From the NCBI RefSeq assembly GCF_030463535.1, contig NC_132880.1, positions 41,297,842 through 41,361,841 of the forward strand: a DNA stretch of 64,000 bases, written 5' to 3'. The DNA comes from Salminus brasiliensis. Taxonomy: Eukaryota > Chordata > Actinopteri > Characiformes > Bryconidae. Each line of letters starts with the position of its first letter. The stretch's first letter is position 1. Positions 35,793 to 48,182 of this stretch are shown here, in pieces. Below the pieces are notes generated by a model. That model ran no database searches, had not been told where the DNA came from, and saw only the letters and a list, made by a program, of their open reading frames with translations. Position numbers and translations under genes: made by a program.

Positions 35793-38643
35793 GGCTCTGT
35801 GGTGGTCCTGTGGCTTCCACCACAAGGTTTACTTTGGGTGGCACTGTGCTATAACTATCTAAATCTGTTGATGCAGTATTTTAGCCAGGCTAGCTCTCAC
35901 TATGCTTAAATGGTGCTGTATTTAATGTTACAGTGGGACAACTCGGTTTTAAACACGTTTCTTTAATGGTACAAAATCTTTATGTAGCTGGAGAAATATC
36001 TGTCTGATTACTGTCACAATATGCAGCAAATGTTGCTGTGGGAAATAAGTAAAACTGACCAAATAGCCTCTCATCAAAAAGTCTAAAACAGAGTCTGATA
36101 AAAATCTGTTTAAAGAAATAAAAGCCTCACCCGTTCCTGATTTATATCAGCCAGGAAGAGGCTGTGCTGTTTGTACAAATCATCATTGAGAGGATCGTGC
36201 CAGTACTGCGCCTGCACCAAGCTACAGCAAAAGAGCATTCACTGTTAAGTACAATACACAAAATAATCACAACTAATGTGTTCTGTGGTCAGAAACGGAC
36301 CATCGTCTCTTTCCAAAACTACATAATTTCTAAACAAGGCCACAAATTACTGCTTTTGTATGGCATCTGTGTAGGCCCCAGAATTGAGTTTCTTCCGGAT
36401 CCAGTCACAAATATGAGAACTCTCCCCAGGGCATCGAGGCAGACCATACACTCCTACAAAGGAATGACAGCAGACCGAGATAAGAAATAAAAAGTGACTT
36501 GGTTACAAAAGACATTCTGGTGTAATTAAGTCTGATCCTATCATGTTGGAAGACATGCACAATACCAGTGCCAGAAAGGACACTTAAAGTATTCAATGGA
36601 AGCTGATGTAAAAAGATTTTACATCAACCAAGTCATTTTGGAGCATTGCTATTGGTCCATCTAGCATGATATGTTAAGAATTACTGCCAGATTCAAATTA
36701 TGTCAAAAAGTGAAAAATTGGAAAAAATAAGATATTAAGGGTTTGCAGGACCATGATGATATGCCTCCACCTATCTTTCAATGACAGATACACTATATGG
36801 ACAAAAGTATTGGGATGCCTGCTCATTCATTGTTTCCTTAATAAAATCAAGGATATTAAAAAAAGAGTTTATCCTGCTTTTGTTGGAATAACTATCTCTA
36901 CTGTCCAGGGAAGAACGCTTTCTACTAGACTTTGGAGCATTGCTGTGAAGATTTTATTGCATTCAGCAATAAGAGTGTTAGTGAGGTCAGGATGTTTTGT
37001 CCTAAAAGTACTAGATGGAGACATGATCATTTTAGAGAACACAGTTCGTCCACTGCTCCACATCTCAATGCTGGGGGGGCATTTTACTCCTCTAGCCCAC
37101 ACCTGGCATTAGGCATGATGTTAATAGGGTTCATGGTTATTTGCTCCTATTTGAGTCCTATTCTTTTGCCAATACTTCCCTACAGGCACTAGACAAGCTG
37201 TGTGTGTGCATTTGCACATCAGTGTCAGCAATGGTAGCTGAATGCATTCATTAAAATGGGTTTCTACAAACACTTGGGCATATAGTGCAAATAATACTGT
37301 GGTGAAGTTTTAGGCAGTCATGATAACCTTTTATTAAACATATAAATAGACAAATGTGAGATAAACTTGTAAATGTGAGATGTAGTTTCAGTACCTTGAT
37401 GCTGTCCACCAACTGAGATCAGAGTCTTCATTGGAGGATTTGGACATCTCTGAGCCACAGCACGTCTGATTAGAGGAAGAAAATTGGAGGCTAAGTGTTT
37501 TCATTCTACTTCTTCCAGGTGACTGTAAATCAGTACTACAGACCAGCAAAGTAGGAGCAAATATTATCAACTGTTTAAAGACTGAGAACAACTGATTAAA
37601 CAGCTGGTTTTAGGTGAAGCAGAAGCTTGATTACAATGAGAACCCTGCAGCCACACCAGCCCTAAAAACGGATGCGCACACTGCAGAGAATCAGTACTTA
37701 CAGAAACTGTCCCCCTTGAGAGAAGCCCATTGCGTTGTAACCCGCTTTCAACTTTGGGTCCTTTGCTAGTTTATCACACACAAAAGCCACTTGCTCATTA
37801 ACATCCATGAAAAACCCACTTTCGGTATCCTGAAATACAGATTAATAAACGAGGGGTTTGTTACCATAGTGCGTTGGCTAATTTTAAGTAAAACTTGTAT
37901 AAAGTTTGTATCAAAGACACTGGACTTGAGTACCTGAGCTACAGTCTTGCCGATCATTAGAGACAGTACATATATACCAGGCACTTCCTCTTCCACCATT
38001 TTCTTAATTGAGCCCATGCTCAGAGGGTTGCAGCAGTTGTCCCCTATTCAGACAGACACATACTGATACTGAAAAAGAGTCTATACAAGATCTATTTTCT
38101 TAATATAATATATTAATGCATGTAAATATATCTTAAATAGGATTTAAAAATAAAGAAATATTCTTCTGAGGGTCTCTCAGTCATTGACATCCTCATCTAG
38201 GTGCATCCCATCAGAGTACAGTGGGAGGGTGGGGTGTCATGCTATTCACACACCCATGCACAAATTACTGGCCTTTCTTTTTCTGATGTCACTTATCCAT
38301 TTTGGGAGTTGAATAGTTTGGAGCTGATTTTGTTAGATGATTGATTTGACAGGTTATTAAAAAGGTTCTACTGGTGAACATTAATTCAAGGCAAATCTAT
38401 CCGCACCTCAGAATTAAGCCCTTTCTAACAACAGAAAATCACAGAAAATCTTTACAGTTTTATACTTATACTTCATATCATAATTATACATATTAATTTA
38501 GCCCTGTTATAGAGCATTATGAACATGTGCGTCATCATACCCATTCCATGCCAGAGGACCAGAGGTGTGGTATCGTTGGACCCTCGAGCTGGACCCGAGA
38601 GCAACAGCAATGCACCAATCCCAATGAACAGGCCTGGGTCCAT
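34506..38643 (-). CDS. ppt1: palmitoyl-protein thioesterase 1, 9 exons
   Basis: Exons, high to low: 38643-38541, 38043-37934, 37829-37702, 37465-37395, 36453-36351, 36221-36131, 35082-34984, 34896-34825, 34628-34506; total 900 nt, 299 aa (human 306). A signal peptide ([17 protein letters not shown]) precedes the alpha/beta hydrolase fold starting [19 protein letters not shown]. The catalytic triad of the family is all present: Ser108 in GFSQGGQ, Asp226 in LQDSIVDP and His282 in ATEGDHLQ. The enzyme removes thioester-linked palmitate from proteins in the lysosome; loss in human causes CLN1 disease. An in-frame ATG 12 codons upstream (38679) is possible, but the inner ATG gives the better signal peptide. 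The gene lies tail to tail with cap1 and head to head with the sialin gene. Confidence 0.96.
35210..35820. mobile_element. MITE-like element with long inverted arms in a ppt1 intron
   Basis: The left arm has CCACAGGACCACCGCAGAGC and the right arm its inverse GCTCTGTGGTGGTCCTGTGG (~35795-35814). Inside these, CAGCACTGCAGTGACAC is matched inversely by GTCACTGCAGTGCTG, and CAGCAATGCTGCTGGAG by CTCCAGCAGCACTGCTG. The body has no transposase ORF, so it is non-autonomous. The right arm has expanded into (AAT)n. The sequence is familiar to me as an abundant fish repeat; I give no family name. Confidence 0.8.
35757..35792. repeat. (AAT)n microsatellite within the MITE right arm
   Basis: About eleven tandem AAT/TAA units, sitting where the left arm has only CTATTATTTGGG. 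The expansion therefore postdates insertion of the element. Confidence 0.95.
36630..36735. repeat. MITE family B, internal fragment
   Basis: GGAGCATTGCTATTGGTCC followed by ACTGCCAGATTCAAAT and GTCAAAAAGTGAAAAATTGG, the same family as 22419 and 29186. Lies just before the family A copy in the ppt1 intron. Confidence 0.5.
36789..37289 (+). mobile_element. ppt1: MITE family A, copy 2, in a ppt1 intron
   Basis: Left end TACACTATATGGACAAAAG, then TATTGGGATGCC. The right end TTCTACAAACACTTGG runs to GCATATAGTGCA. The most complete of the three copies, with TACTGTCCAGGGAAG and CTAGATGGAGACATG in the body. It is a Tc1-like non-autonomous element by its TA-rich ends and lack of ORF. Confidence 0.8.
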
Positions 38644-38882
38644 GTTCGGTCCAGCCGTAGACTGCTGTGGATACAACACAGTGATCTTACACCACTACCA
38701 CCGCTCACACCAGGAAGACAACAGAAAAAGCATGTGATCGTTTATGAGGAAGTGACTAGAAATGAACCCGCTGTGGCACAAGAAATAAGCAGAACTGAGC
38801 AAAGACGTGAGGAGAGATGCTGGGAATAATTCCCAAAGCTACAAATCGGTCATCAGAACTGCGGTGACGCGATTTGTTTCTA

Positions 38883-38937
38883 TCTGTCTGTCTGTCTGTC
38901 TGTCTGTCTTTCTATCTGTCTGTCTGTCTGTCTGTCC
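38883..38937. repeat. (CTGT)n tetranucleotide repeat upstream of ppt1
   Basis: Tandem CTGT/TCTG units, interrupted by CTTTCTAT, about 240 bases upstream of the ppt1 start codon. Confidence 0.9.
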
Positions 38938-39984
38938 ATCTCCAAGACGCTCACCACCTCTACGAGCCTGTCAAAGCAGTTCCTTAGCATGCGTGAGAAA
39001 CTGAAGCTCACTTTACTAGCTAAAGACTTTAAGTGTCAGATAAATTTCCATTTCCAATTTCCAACTTCAAAACTTACTGTATTAGCTGGCACTATCTTGC
39101 TGTTGCTACAACGAGTCACATGAAATTACCGAAACAAATGCGAGGAAGCTCATGACTGCAAAAAAAACATATTACAAACCATACGTGTTAATGAAAGTAT
39201 TCTACAAACAATAGGAGGAGATAATCCTTGTGAGTTATAGATTAGCGAAACCTGACGCCATAAGTCATGTGACCAACTCGTTTGAATAAAGATAGTATGG
39301 ACGCTGTGGATGCGTTCAAGTTACGCATTTCTTGCTCAGAACATGTGATCTACAAATCATTATCATTCAGGTTTACGAGTAACGAACATTTGTAAATCAG
39401 CGATCCTGGGCAGACACATAATCCCGGTCAACATTGGAACATACACGTCCTGTACGTGTTCGGGATGTAAAATGTAAAATACTAGCTATTTTGATTGTTT
39501 TGATGAGGACACGATGAAATCCACATCAGCTGTTTTCGACTAACACCTTACATTCCTGGGTGAGAAAGATGTCAGTCTGTTTGCTACTGATTCAGATGAC
39601 AGTTTTGTTAAACAATACCGATGTTTTGTTTATTATAGCATCTAAAAGCCTCATTTCTAACCCAGATTCTGTGCTTTAAGATCATGTATCGATTATATGT
39701 GTGAGATGATTTGTTTAACTGACAGTGTTTCTCTATTTCTCTGTCATTGGTAGCAAAGGAAAAAATGTGCTGACTTCACTTACAGGACTTTTAGTTTTAC
39801 AGTGTCTACTGTGAGAGAAATTACTGCTGTATTACTGTACTGAAGTTGTACAGTAAAAAAATACTGTCTGCTTTTAGAAAATCAGGATAGTACACAATGT
39901 GTTTTGGGAAGATCACTTGTCAGTCATCCCCTGTGAGTCTTGTCAGCTGATTGCTCAAGCGCCTCTTTTGCAGGTAGCTGGTTT

Positions 39985-40315
39985 CAGATGCTGGTCTTTT
40001 TAATGGTCAAGACGTGTGAAAAGCTGGTCATCCAGGAGAAAACATACATTGTATTAATAACCCAGTTGATTAAACTGGATAACCAGCTTGAATCTTGCCC
40101 AGCATAGTGTAGTAGACTATTTGGTTTATCATCATGGCCAATTACAAGCTGGTCATCCAGCTTGGTCAAGTGGTACTGGTTTATTAGCTTGCCAAGATTG
40201 GTCATGCTGGTGGCTCAGCTAAACCATCAAACTCAAATGAATAACTATCCCATGCTATTCAGGAGCTAGGCTTGTTGACCGGCTTAACCAGTTTGACCAG
40301 CTGGTGTGGGCCGGG
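39985..40315. repeat. AGCTGGTCATCCAGCTTGG-type dispersed repeat
   Basis: Repeated words AGCTGGTCATCC, CCAGCTTG, GACCAGCTGG and TGGTTTATTAGCTTGCC occur in both orientations. This is a degenerate palindromic fish repeat between ppt1 and the sialin gene. Confidence 0.5.
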
Positions 40316-40945
40316 CTTTTTTCTTAGTTGAAGCTTATATTGATTATATTGTTTCTTGGGATATGTGATGTTTTCAGTGTTCCTATCAGCTGTGGCCTTT
40401 ATCAGAGACATGACTCTTGTGACACATGAGTCAACAAAATACATTGATCTACTTTCCTTTGCACTCTAATAAATCCTGTTTTTGCATCTGAGCCACGTAA
40501 AGCAGACCAAGCAGAGCTGGTCAGTCATCACAGGTTTCACTGCTTTGGCAATGTTTATGAAGGAGTGAAACTGACCCCTGCATGGATTAGTTTTGGATTA
40601 CTTATGTCATAAGATCAACCACAAGTTCTCCTTCCCCAAACACAAGAGGAAGTGTGACAATGTTTGCTTTGCAGTGTAACCACCGAAAAGGGCTCAGAAG
40701 AATTTCTGGATCACCACTAGCCACCACCTCAACCTGGAGGCCTTCTGCTGAAGTAAGTTAGCCTGCCGTGTAGGCAAAACACATGCAGCATTACAGCAGA
40801 GTTACTGAAGTATGGATAACATGTAGTAACATCTGAATTTAAATTAATCTAAATGAAGTGTTATCTGGAATGTTCTTGAGGCAGGTTTTGTGGACATGGT
40901 GTTGTGATGATGAACCAAGTTTAGTTAACTGCTGGACTGACTGCC

Positions 40946-43900
40946 ATGGCCCTGAAATATGGCTGTTCCATTAACACTACTGTGGAGGATGAGAACAACG
41001 AGGAGGACTCCCCACTGCTGCAGAAAGAGGCAGAGCAGCTGCCAGGTAGGTTTTCTATTCTGACCTTGGTGGTCTGTTTATGGTTTTGTTTTGTTTGGAC
41101 ACATTTCTTGTAGCTCAACTGACCATATTTAAATGAGACAGCACTGGATGTATACTTCTGAATAGTAAAATGACAAAGAAATACACACTGGATATATTGA
41201 TTATAAGTAATTAAGACAAGGCAATTAATGTGAGCAGTTCTAATAACTTTCTTCATTAAATTGTACATGATGTTAATCTTGACAAGGTTTTTCTTCTTTC
41301 ATTAAAGTGCAGTGATTCATTTGAAAGAACCCATTTGTAAGCAGCTGCGTGACAAAGTATCGGTTTTGGCCATTATCCCACTTCCCTATCTGAAGGCCCT
41401 GCCACGCAGTCCAATAATGACTTTATTGTAATTGTGATTATATGGTTATATACAGTATTAACAAATACTGAACTACATTTATAACTATGGTATTACTAAA
41501 GTCTGAGGTTGTGAACTAAAATCGTATTTTAGTCTTCTGCTATCAACCCTGTAGAGACATGATTTATTCTGAAAGTTTAGATCTTATTTGTGGCTCTGTT
41601 TTAGTGTGGTTGGCAGTCGCAGGTGTGAACCAGATTGTTCCTGGATTTGGTCACCTTATCTTTGCAAATCCAGTGAATTCAGTACCTGTTTGTTCAGAGC
41701 CATTGAATGATAAATCATATAATTTTGCATAGGCAATCAGTGAGATTAGGTTATAGAGTGTAGAGCGTGTATAGAGTGGCATATAGTGTACTGTATCCAA
41801 TTGTGGTTGTAGAAACCATACACTCTACCAACATTAAAAGTATTAAATAAAAAAAATGTTAATTTTGAAATTTGTACAACATGCCCACTTTAGGAATACC
41901 ACACCTACACCAAGAAACCTGCTTATGTGGGGTTTGTAGGGTTTTCTAATATATTCCAAACCACTGTCTTGCTAATCACATATTAGTATCATGTTTCCCT
42001 CTATTGTGAGGTAACAGTTTGGTTATTTGCCTTAAAGGTTAGGAAAGATTAAAGCAGATTAAAACAACAAGATTAGTTAGATTTGTGGATTGCATTAAAC
42101 CAGGTTTATGCAACAAGTATAATCCCATATTTAAAGTCTGATTTTGTCAAATACCCAAGTGTTTTTGGACACCAACCCCTCTAGTTAATGCCAGAAATGT
42201 TTGTCGTTTTTTTTTTCCACAGAAATGGCTGATTAGCCAGAAGCGTTCAGGCAATAAGTTTTAAAACACTGATTATATCTACACTGTAATGAATTAGTCT
42301 CGTCTGCTGTAAACGTTCCATTTTATACCAGTATATCAGCGTCATGCAAATTGTGAAAGTGATGGTGAGGTTGTATGTGTAACAGTGCCTCCTAAATGCT
42401 GCTCTGTGCGATGCAATCTGGCCATAATGATGTTCTTCGGCTTCGCTGTGGTGTATGGTCTCCGGGTCAATCTCAGTGTTGCCATGGTCGCCATGGTCAA
42501 TGGAACTAGCGCCCAGCCAAGCTTAAATGGCAGTGACACAAAGGAGTGCCCAGCATCCCCTGGTACCCTCAACAGCAGCAGCCAAAGTCCAGATCAGCCA
42601 GATGGGGTGAGGGTTTTCATTGCACTCTCACAGCACACATGGCCAATTTTGTTGCAGTTTCTTTTTTTCTGATGTTCACACAGTTGTATGCATAGGTTCG
42701 GACACCCTTGGTCAAATTACATATGGGGAGTTTTGAAGTGAAAAAGGGTAAAAACACGTATCCCGGGTCATGCAGCCTGTCATCAGCACCCGGAAACCGA
42801 GAGAGCACAATTGGGTAGATGGCTCCCTCTCACCCCACATCACTTTAGTCTGATGTGTCTGCTAGCTGATGCATCAGAGCTGGGTACCCAGCTATCTCGG
42901 CTACTTAAAAAATTGGGGAGAATAAAATTAGCATAAAAAAAAGTATTGCAGCCAATTAAAAAATGTTGACACCCATCTAGGTTCTTGGACCATCTTGCTG
43001 TACTGCATGTTTACAATCTACCCAAATATTCTTTTGTTTTGTTCAAGTCAGGGGACTGTGAAGGGCTTTCCTAAAGCTTTAGCTTGAAGTAGTACTTAGG
43101 GGATTTTGTGGGATGCTTTGGCTCACTGTTGCAGAAGCCATCCTCTTTCAACTTCAGTTTTCTGGCTCATTCTGTCACATGAGCTTCCAGAATATACTGA
43201 TGTTTAGTAGATTACCCCAGTATTTCCCTGTGAAGTTAACATTTTGTGCGATTCCTAACTATAAGAAGTGAAAGCGTCCAGTTCGAAGGGAACTTCAAAC
43301 TGCATAGGCAGTAGTGAGTAACGTTTAATCACTACACAGGAAGTTGACAGTAAAGTTTACCCATCAGTCATTGTGTATCTTGCTTAAAACAGCTGACTCA
43401 CTATTTGGTAGTATCACGAGCAATACAACACAATGTAAACATGACACAAACCTGTTGTATATGCATAAAATCACATTTATTACCATATTACACACATAAT
43501 ATGATACATGGCTGCAGTTCATTAGTTTACTAGTTACTTTAGAAAGCAAAGGAGCGGTCAGAGATCACTGTGATGTCGTTGTGGGGCGTTCCGAATAACT
43601 CGATTTAACCAACCGAAGTCCCCTTAGCTGATATCACATGATTAGTGTGAAAGGAATACAAGAGCACTGCTCACGGACCCTCTGTAAGGAATGCCAGCCT
43701 TCCATCTACTCAAGCTCGTTTGTGCAAGCAAAACTGCAAAGTAGAACAGTGCACTACCCCTCCAGTCACATCCTTTACAGTCATATGGAGGTTGGTTGGA
43801 CCTTTCTGTCCATCATTTGAGAAGCTTTATCAGAGCATTTCCTTGGTCTTCCAGATCTTAACTGAGATTTTCAGATAGTAAATTGCAAACTGGATGTTCT

Positions 43901-46900
43901 TTGACCCTTTTTATAGTCTTCTTCCACTTTATTGGCATTAGTTAGGTTTATATTTAGCCAGATGCTTAAAGGAGCCCATAGTTTTTGACAGAATTTGAGT
44001 CAGAGTGTGTATTATTCTCTGATTAATTATTCTGCTGATAATTTCTAAAGACTATTCCTGACTTGTCAGACCAGTACTTTAAAGTTAACACTAATATAAT
44101 TAAGTTCTGAGCCTTTACAACTGGAACTTCAGTTTAGGTTACTGCAGAGGCAGTGTTTACTTCTCATTACTGTAATTCAGCTGTGGGTGGCCAAACTTTT
44201 GCATGCAACAATATATTGTATTTGGCGTTGTCTACCCAAAACAGACATAATTCAACCTCTTTTTAAATCAAATTTATACTATTTATTATTATTTCTCAGA
44301 TACATGTCATACACTATACATGTGACAGTGAAATACTGTAATGACAAGAGCCCCAAAAAGGACTGATCAGTATTTAGAGTTTATTGGTAAGAATTTGAAG
44401 TGGTTCCCTGAAATTTTCCACTTTCTATTCCCAATCTCCCAAAACTCCAGGTACCACAATACCAATGGGATTCAGAGACGCAGGGAATGCTGCTTGGAGC
44501 ATTCTTCTTTGGTTACCTTTTCACCCAAATCCCTGGGGGCTACCTGTCCGGGCACTTCGGGGGGAGCATTTTCCTGGGAGGGGGAGTTCTGAGCACAGCA
44601 GTCCTAACTCTCCTCACCCCTTTGGCAGCGCAGCTTGGGGCCAGATGGCTGTTTGCTCTCCGGGCCTTGGAGGGATTTGGGGAGGTGAAAACACATTTAG
44701 AAATAAAGCTGCCCTGATGGAGCTCATTTTCATTTGCTTCCTCAATTCAGTTTGATGTAGTAAGAGTGACTAAAGATTGATTCTGTCTGTGTCTCTGTCT
44801 GTGGTTAGGGTGTGACATTCCCTGCAATGATGGCGATGTGGGCTTGCTGGGCTCCACCTTTGGAAAGAGCTCGTCTGATGACTCTCTCTGGAGCTGGTGC
44901 TAACTTTGGTGCCTTTGTTTCTCTACCTCTTACCGGCTTCATCTGTCACAGCCTGGGCTGGCCTGCAGTTTTCTACTGCTGTGGTGAATAGCTAACAGTT
45001 TAATTTCTTTTTTTGCTATTTATTGTCATTTTTGGCAGCACTGACCTGGGAATTGATTTGTGTTCCCATGTTTCACCACTAGGGGGTGCAGGATGCCTTT
45101 GGGCGGTACTGTGGTTCATCATGGTGTCAGATGATCCTCGCAAACATCCACGAATAAGTGACCAGGAAAAAGAGTACATAGTCTACTCTATAGGTTCAGA
45201 GGTATAATATGATTCACATTAAAATCCATGGCAAGCATGTTCAAAATTACACATCTTTGAATTACATTCCTGTGCTGTTTAAAGCTCAGACTCCTCAGGT
45301 TCTAAGGCAAAAAATGTCAACCTATTATTTTTATTAGCAAATGTGTTGTACAGTGCTTGTGCTTGTACAGTACTGAGGTTTCATGCAAGAATAAAAAAAA
45401 GTGTTACCTTTAAATTGTGTGTACACTCATCATCATTATGTGATGGTGCCTTCAGGTACTGTACTGTGAGAGTAACTAGGATATCACTGTTCTGCAGGGT
45501 GGTTCTCATGGTTGGTCGGTGCCGTTGCTGCCCATGCTGCTCTCTATCCCTCTCTGGGCCATCATCATCACACAGATGTGTTCTAACTGGTCTTATTACA
45601 CTCTGCTTACCTCACTGCCTACCTACATGGACACTGTGCTGCACTTTGATTTACGCCAGGTTAGACACTGAACATTTTGTCCCATGGTTTGGGCAGGAGT
45701 GTCTGTGGCAGTTTATTACAGTATATACAGTAGCACATTTCATACAGTATATGCATTATGAGAACACTGAAGATCTAAAATAGTAAACAAAAATAGTACA
45801 TGTGTAAATACTGTAGGTACATGTTACAAATATGTGTAGTCAGCTGCAGTATTGATGGATTTACACTTTCCTGAGAATAATAAAATCATGTGTTGTTTTT
45901 ACTTCTCATATTATATACATGTCAGCAATTTTGTCACTGTTATGCAAAAACACTGTTGAGGTTTGACATAATGCAAATCTGGCAGTTGTTGTTTTTACAT
46001 TGTTTCAAAATTTCATAATAAATGAAATGCTAGACATGCCACAAAATGCTTTGGATAAAAAAAATTAATTTCCTTACATTAAAAGGTTAGAAATTATGAA
46101 ATTTCTGAGATGAGCGTTTTTGCATAACTGTGACAATTTAGTTACTCATTTGCTTTGTTATGTTGGTTATTGCATTTGGACTGCTTTGTGATTGGTCTTC
46201 TAAGATTTTTCCATTTTATGTTAGGCCAAAAGTATTCAAAGAGGGGAGGAATCAAGTCTAATGTAAAAATGCTAGATGTGAATGCTGGATGTATGGCTGC
46301 AGTTCTACAAATTAGTGCTTCAGCAAAAAGCCAGATAGACTTTGTAATTATACAGTAAAAGTAACAAAGTGCAGTTTAGCTTCTACTTGTGGTACACAAG
46401 GCAAATAAAGTGAACAGCACAGGGGATATATGTAAATATATTATTAGTGTTATTAGTGGTGAGTATTTACAGTAACTTAGTGGGTATATTAATTTTGCCA
46501 AAACAAACATGCAAGAATGACTGTCATCTGATGTGTGTGATGTGTAGAACTCCTTCCTGTCAGCTCTGCCCTACCTGGGGGGCTGGTTGTTCTCCGTGCT
46601 CTCAGGTGTGATCGCGGACAACCTCCTGGAAAGGGAGCTACTAAGCATAACAGCCGTTCGCAAAATCTTCACAGCTGTAGGTCAGTAATCCTTCATGACT
46701 GGGATGAGATCTAGATATGTCTTAAATGTGAACAGTTAGTAAAGCTGTGGCTGGCCTTGTGTTTCTGTAGGACTGTTGCTGCCAGCAGGGTTCCTGGTTG
46801 CTGTGGCGTTCTCGGGCTGCAGTGGTGTCCTGGCTGTAACTTTCCTCACTTTGTCCTCTACTATTGGAGGTGCCAGTTCTGCTGGAGTTTACATGAACCA

Positions 46901-48182
46901 GATTGACATTGCTCCTCGGTACGGTCACTGGAATTTTCTTACACTGCTCTCTTCTGTGTCTTCTAGCCTAGCCTTCTGTTTCTGCTTTTCTTTGTTGATA
47001 TTAGGGTTGGGTGGATTGATACTGAAGAATTGATATTTTCATGAGAGGATCAATTGTCAGAAGTTGGAGGAAATTGAAATAGATCCTTCTGTATCATATT
47101 TTCCTTTAATCAGTTATCTGAAAATGTATCATTTTATTAATATTTATTTTTCTGAAATAAATTGTGTACTTGATGCTCACAAATTGGAAAAGAATTTTGT
47201 GAGAAATAACAAATTTTCTTCCACCCTCTCACTTTTCTACTCATACAGTCACGATCAGTCACACAGTAAGGTGAGGTAAATACTCTGCTACAATGGTAGC
47301 TGATGTAAAGGCCACACTTACTGTATTTATAAAGATATATTCCTTTATCAGTTAATCAGTCTTTAGATTCAAGCAGCATTATGTAGCAATTTTACCATAA
47401 CATAACAGCTTCAAAACCACTGAGTGGCGTTGTTACTTCTGTACTGCTGTAAATCTCCTGCACTATGTAAATCTGTGTAAAATCCTGTAATATTACTCTA
47501 CCGTGCACATGCTTCTTTCACTTTCAGAAGCCGGTTTTAAATCTCTCATCTTTTCGAAAAATGCACTTACAGAGCTGCCCATGAGGGGGAGCTCAAAGCA
47601 CAATTAAGATTTACGGCAGTAGTGTCAAAGTGAATTACACTGCCCAACTGCAGGGGAAGCCCAGGAGCACAAATTCTCATATAATGCTGCTTTAACTTAA
47701 ACTTAACCAAATAAATATTATCACCCATCCTTGCAGATGATCTGTGCAATTAAACCGACTTAGCTCACGTTTTTCTTCTTTTCTCTTTCCTTCAATCATG
47801 TACTCAGGTACGCAGGTGTGCTGCTTGGGATCACTAACACTTTTGGGACCATCCCAGGAGTGCTTGCGCCAATTGCTGTGGGTCAACTTACTAAAGACGT
47901 AAGCTACTGTATAATTTTTTATGATACTACCAAATTCCAGTGACACTTTACAGCACTTATTTATCATCAGTGTCTCATACTGTGAATGCTGATCTGGGAC
48001 CAATATATTATTTTCCTGTCTCTCTTTCCTAACAGCACTCTCTCATGGGGTGGAGAAAGGTGTTCTATGTCTCAGCTGGGGTGAGTGCTGTCGGAGCCAT
48101 CATCTTCACGCTGTTTGGCACCGGAAAGATCCAACACTGGGCAGTAAGCGAAGATGAGACAGAGACAGACAGGGATAGCTAG
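40946..48182 (+). CDS. slc17a5: sialin-type lysosomal sialic acid/anion transporter (SLC17 family), 10 coding exons
   Basis: Exons: 40946-41045, 42386-42606, 44451-44684, 44809-44983, 45083-45201, 45498-45659, 46548-46680, 46771-46918, 47808-47898, 48036-48182; total 1530 nt, 509 aa (human sialin 495). The order matches sialin. An N-terminal acidic dileucine EEDSPLL (residues 19-25) is the class of lysosomal sorting signal that human sialin has as DRTPLL. TM1 is [19 protein letters not shown], followed by a glycosylatable loop (NGTS, NGSD, NSSS). Then come YQWDSETQG, the [15 protein letters not shown] motif and [13 protein letters not shown] near the end. These are 12-helix major-facilitator proteins that export sialic acid from lysosomes with protons. 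A fish sialin-like paralogue cannot be excluded, but linkage to eef1a supports slc17a5. The first exon is joined by phase only, since it is poorly conserved. Confidence 0.85.
42770..42950. repeat. SINE body fragment
   Basis: CCGAGAGAGCACAATTGGG, TAGATGGCTCCCTCTCAC and GTCTGCTAGCTGATGCATCA are wording I associate with fish SINE bodies. The tRNA-like head is absent. Intron 2 of the sialin gene. Confidence 0.4.
45950..46075 (-). repeat. MITE family B, internal fragment, inverted
   Basis: The reverse strand reads GTCTAGCATTTCATTTATTA, then ACTGCCAGATTTGCATT and GTCAAACC, like the fragment at 36630. Lies in the intron between sialin exons 6 and 7. Confidence 0.45.

Larger units (their letters stand above)
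38700..40750. promoter_or_regulatory. divergent regulatory interval between ppt1 and the sialin gene, with CATGTG E-boxes
   Basis: No coding sequence is seen. The interval holds GTCATGTGAC (39264-39273) and TCACATGA (39116-39123). It also holds CATGTGATC-type sites at 38731 and 39342, and CACATGA at 40423. TCATGTGA is the M-box core bound by MITF/TFEB/TFE3 and resembles the CLEAR element GTCACGTGAC of lysosomal genes. Both flanking genes encode lysosomal proteins. A candidate sialin 5'UTR exon ends at 39559 (donor GTGAGA) and another at 40752 (donor GTAAGT). Regulatory function is an inference. Confidence 0.5.

Noticed and set aside
38473-38679. ppt1 start at the upstream in-frame ATG (38679)
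   Set aside because: It would put a polar dodecapeptide before the hydrophobic core; the ATG at 38643 gives a standard signal peptide and the length expected from human PPT1.
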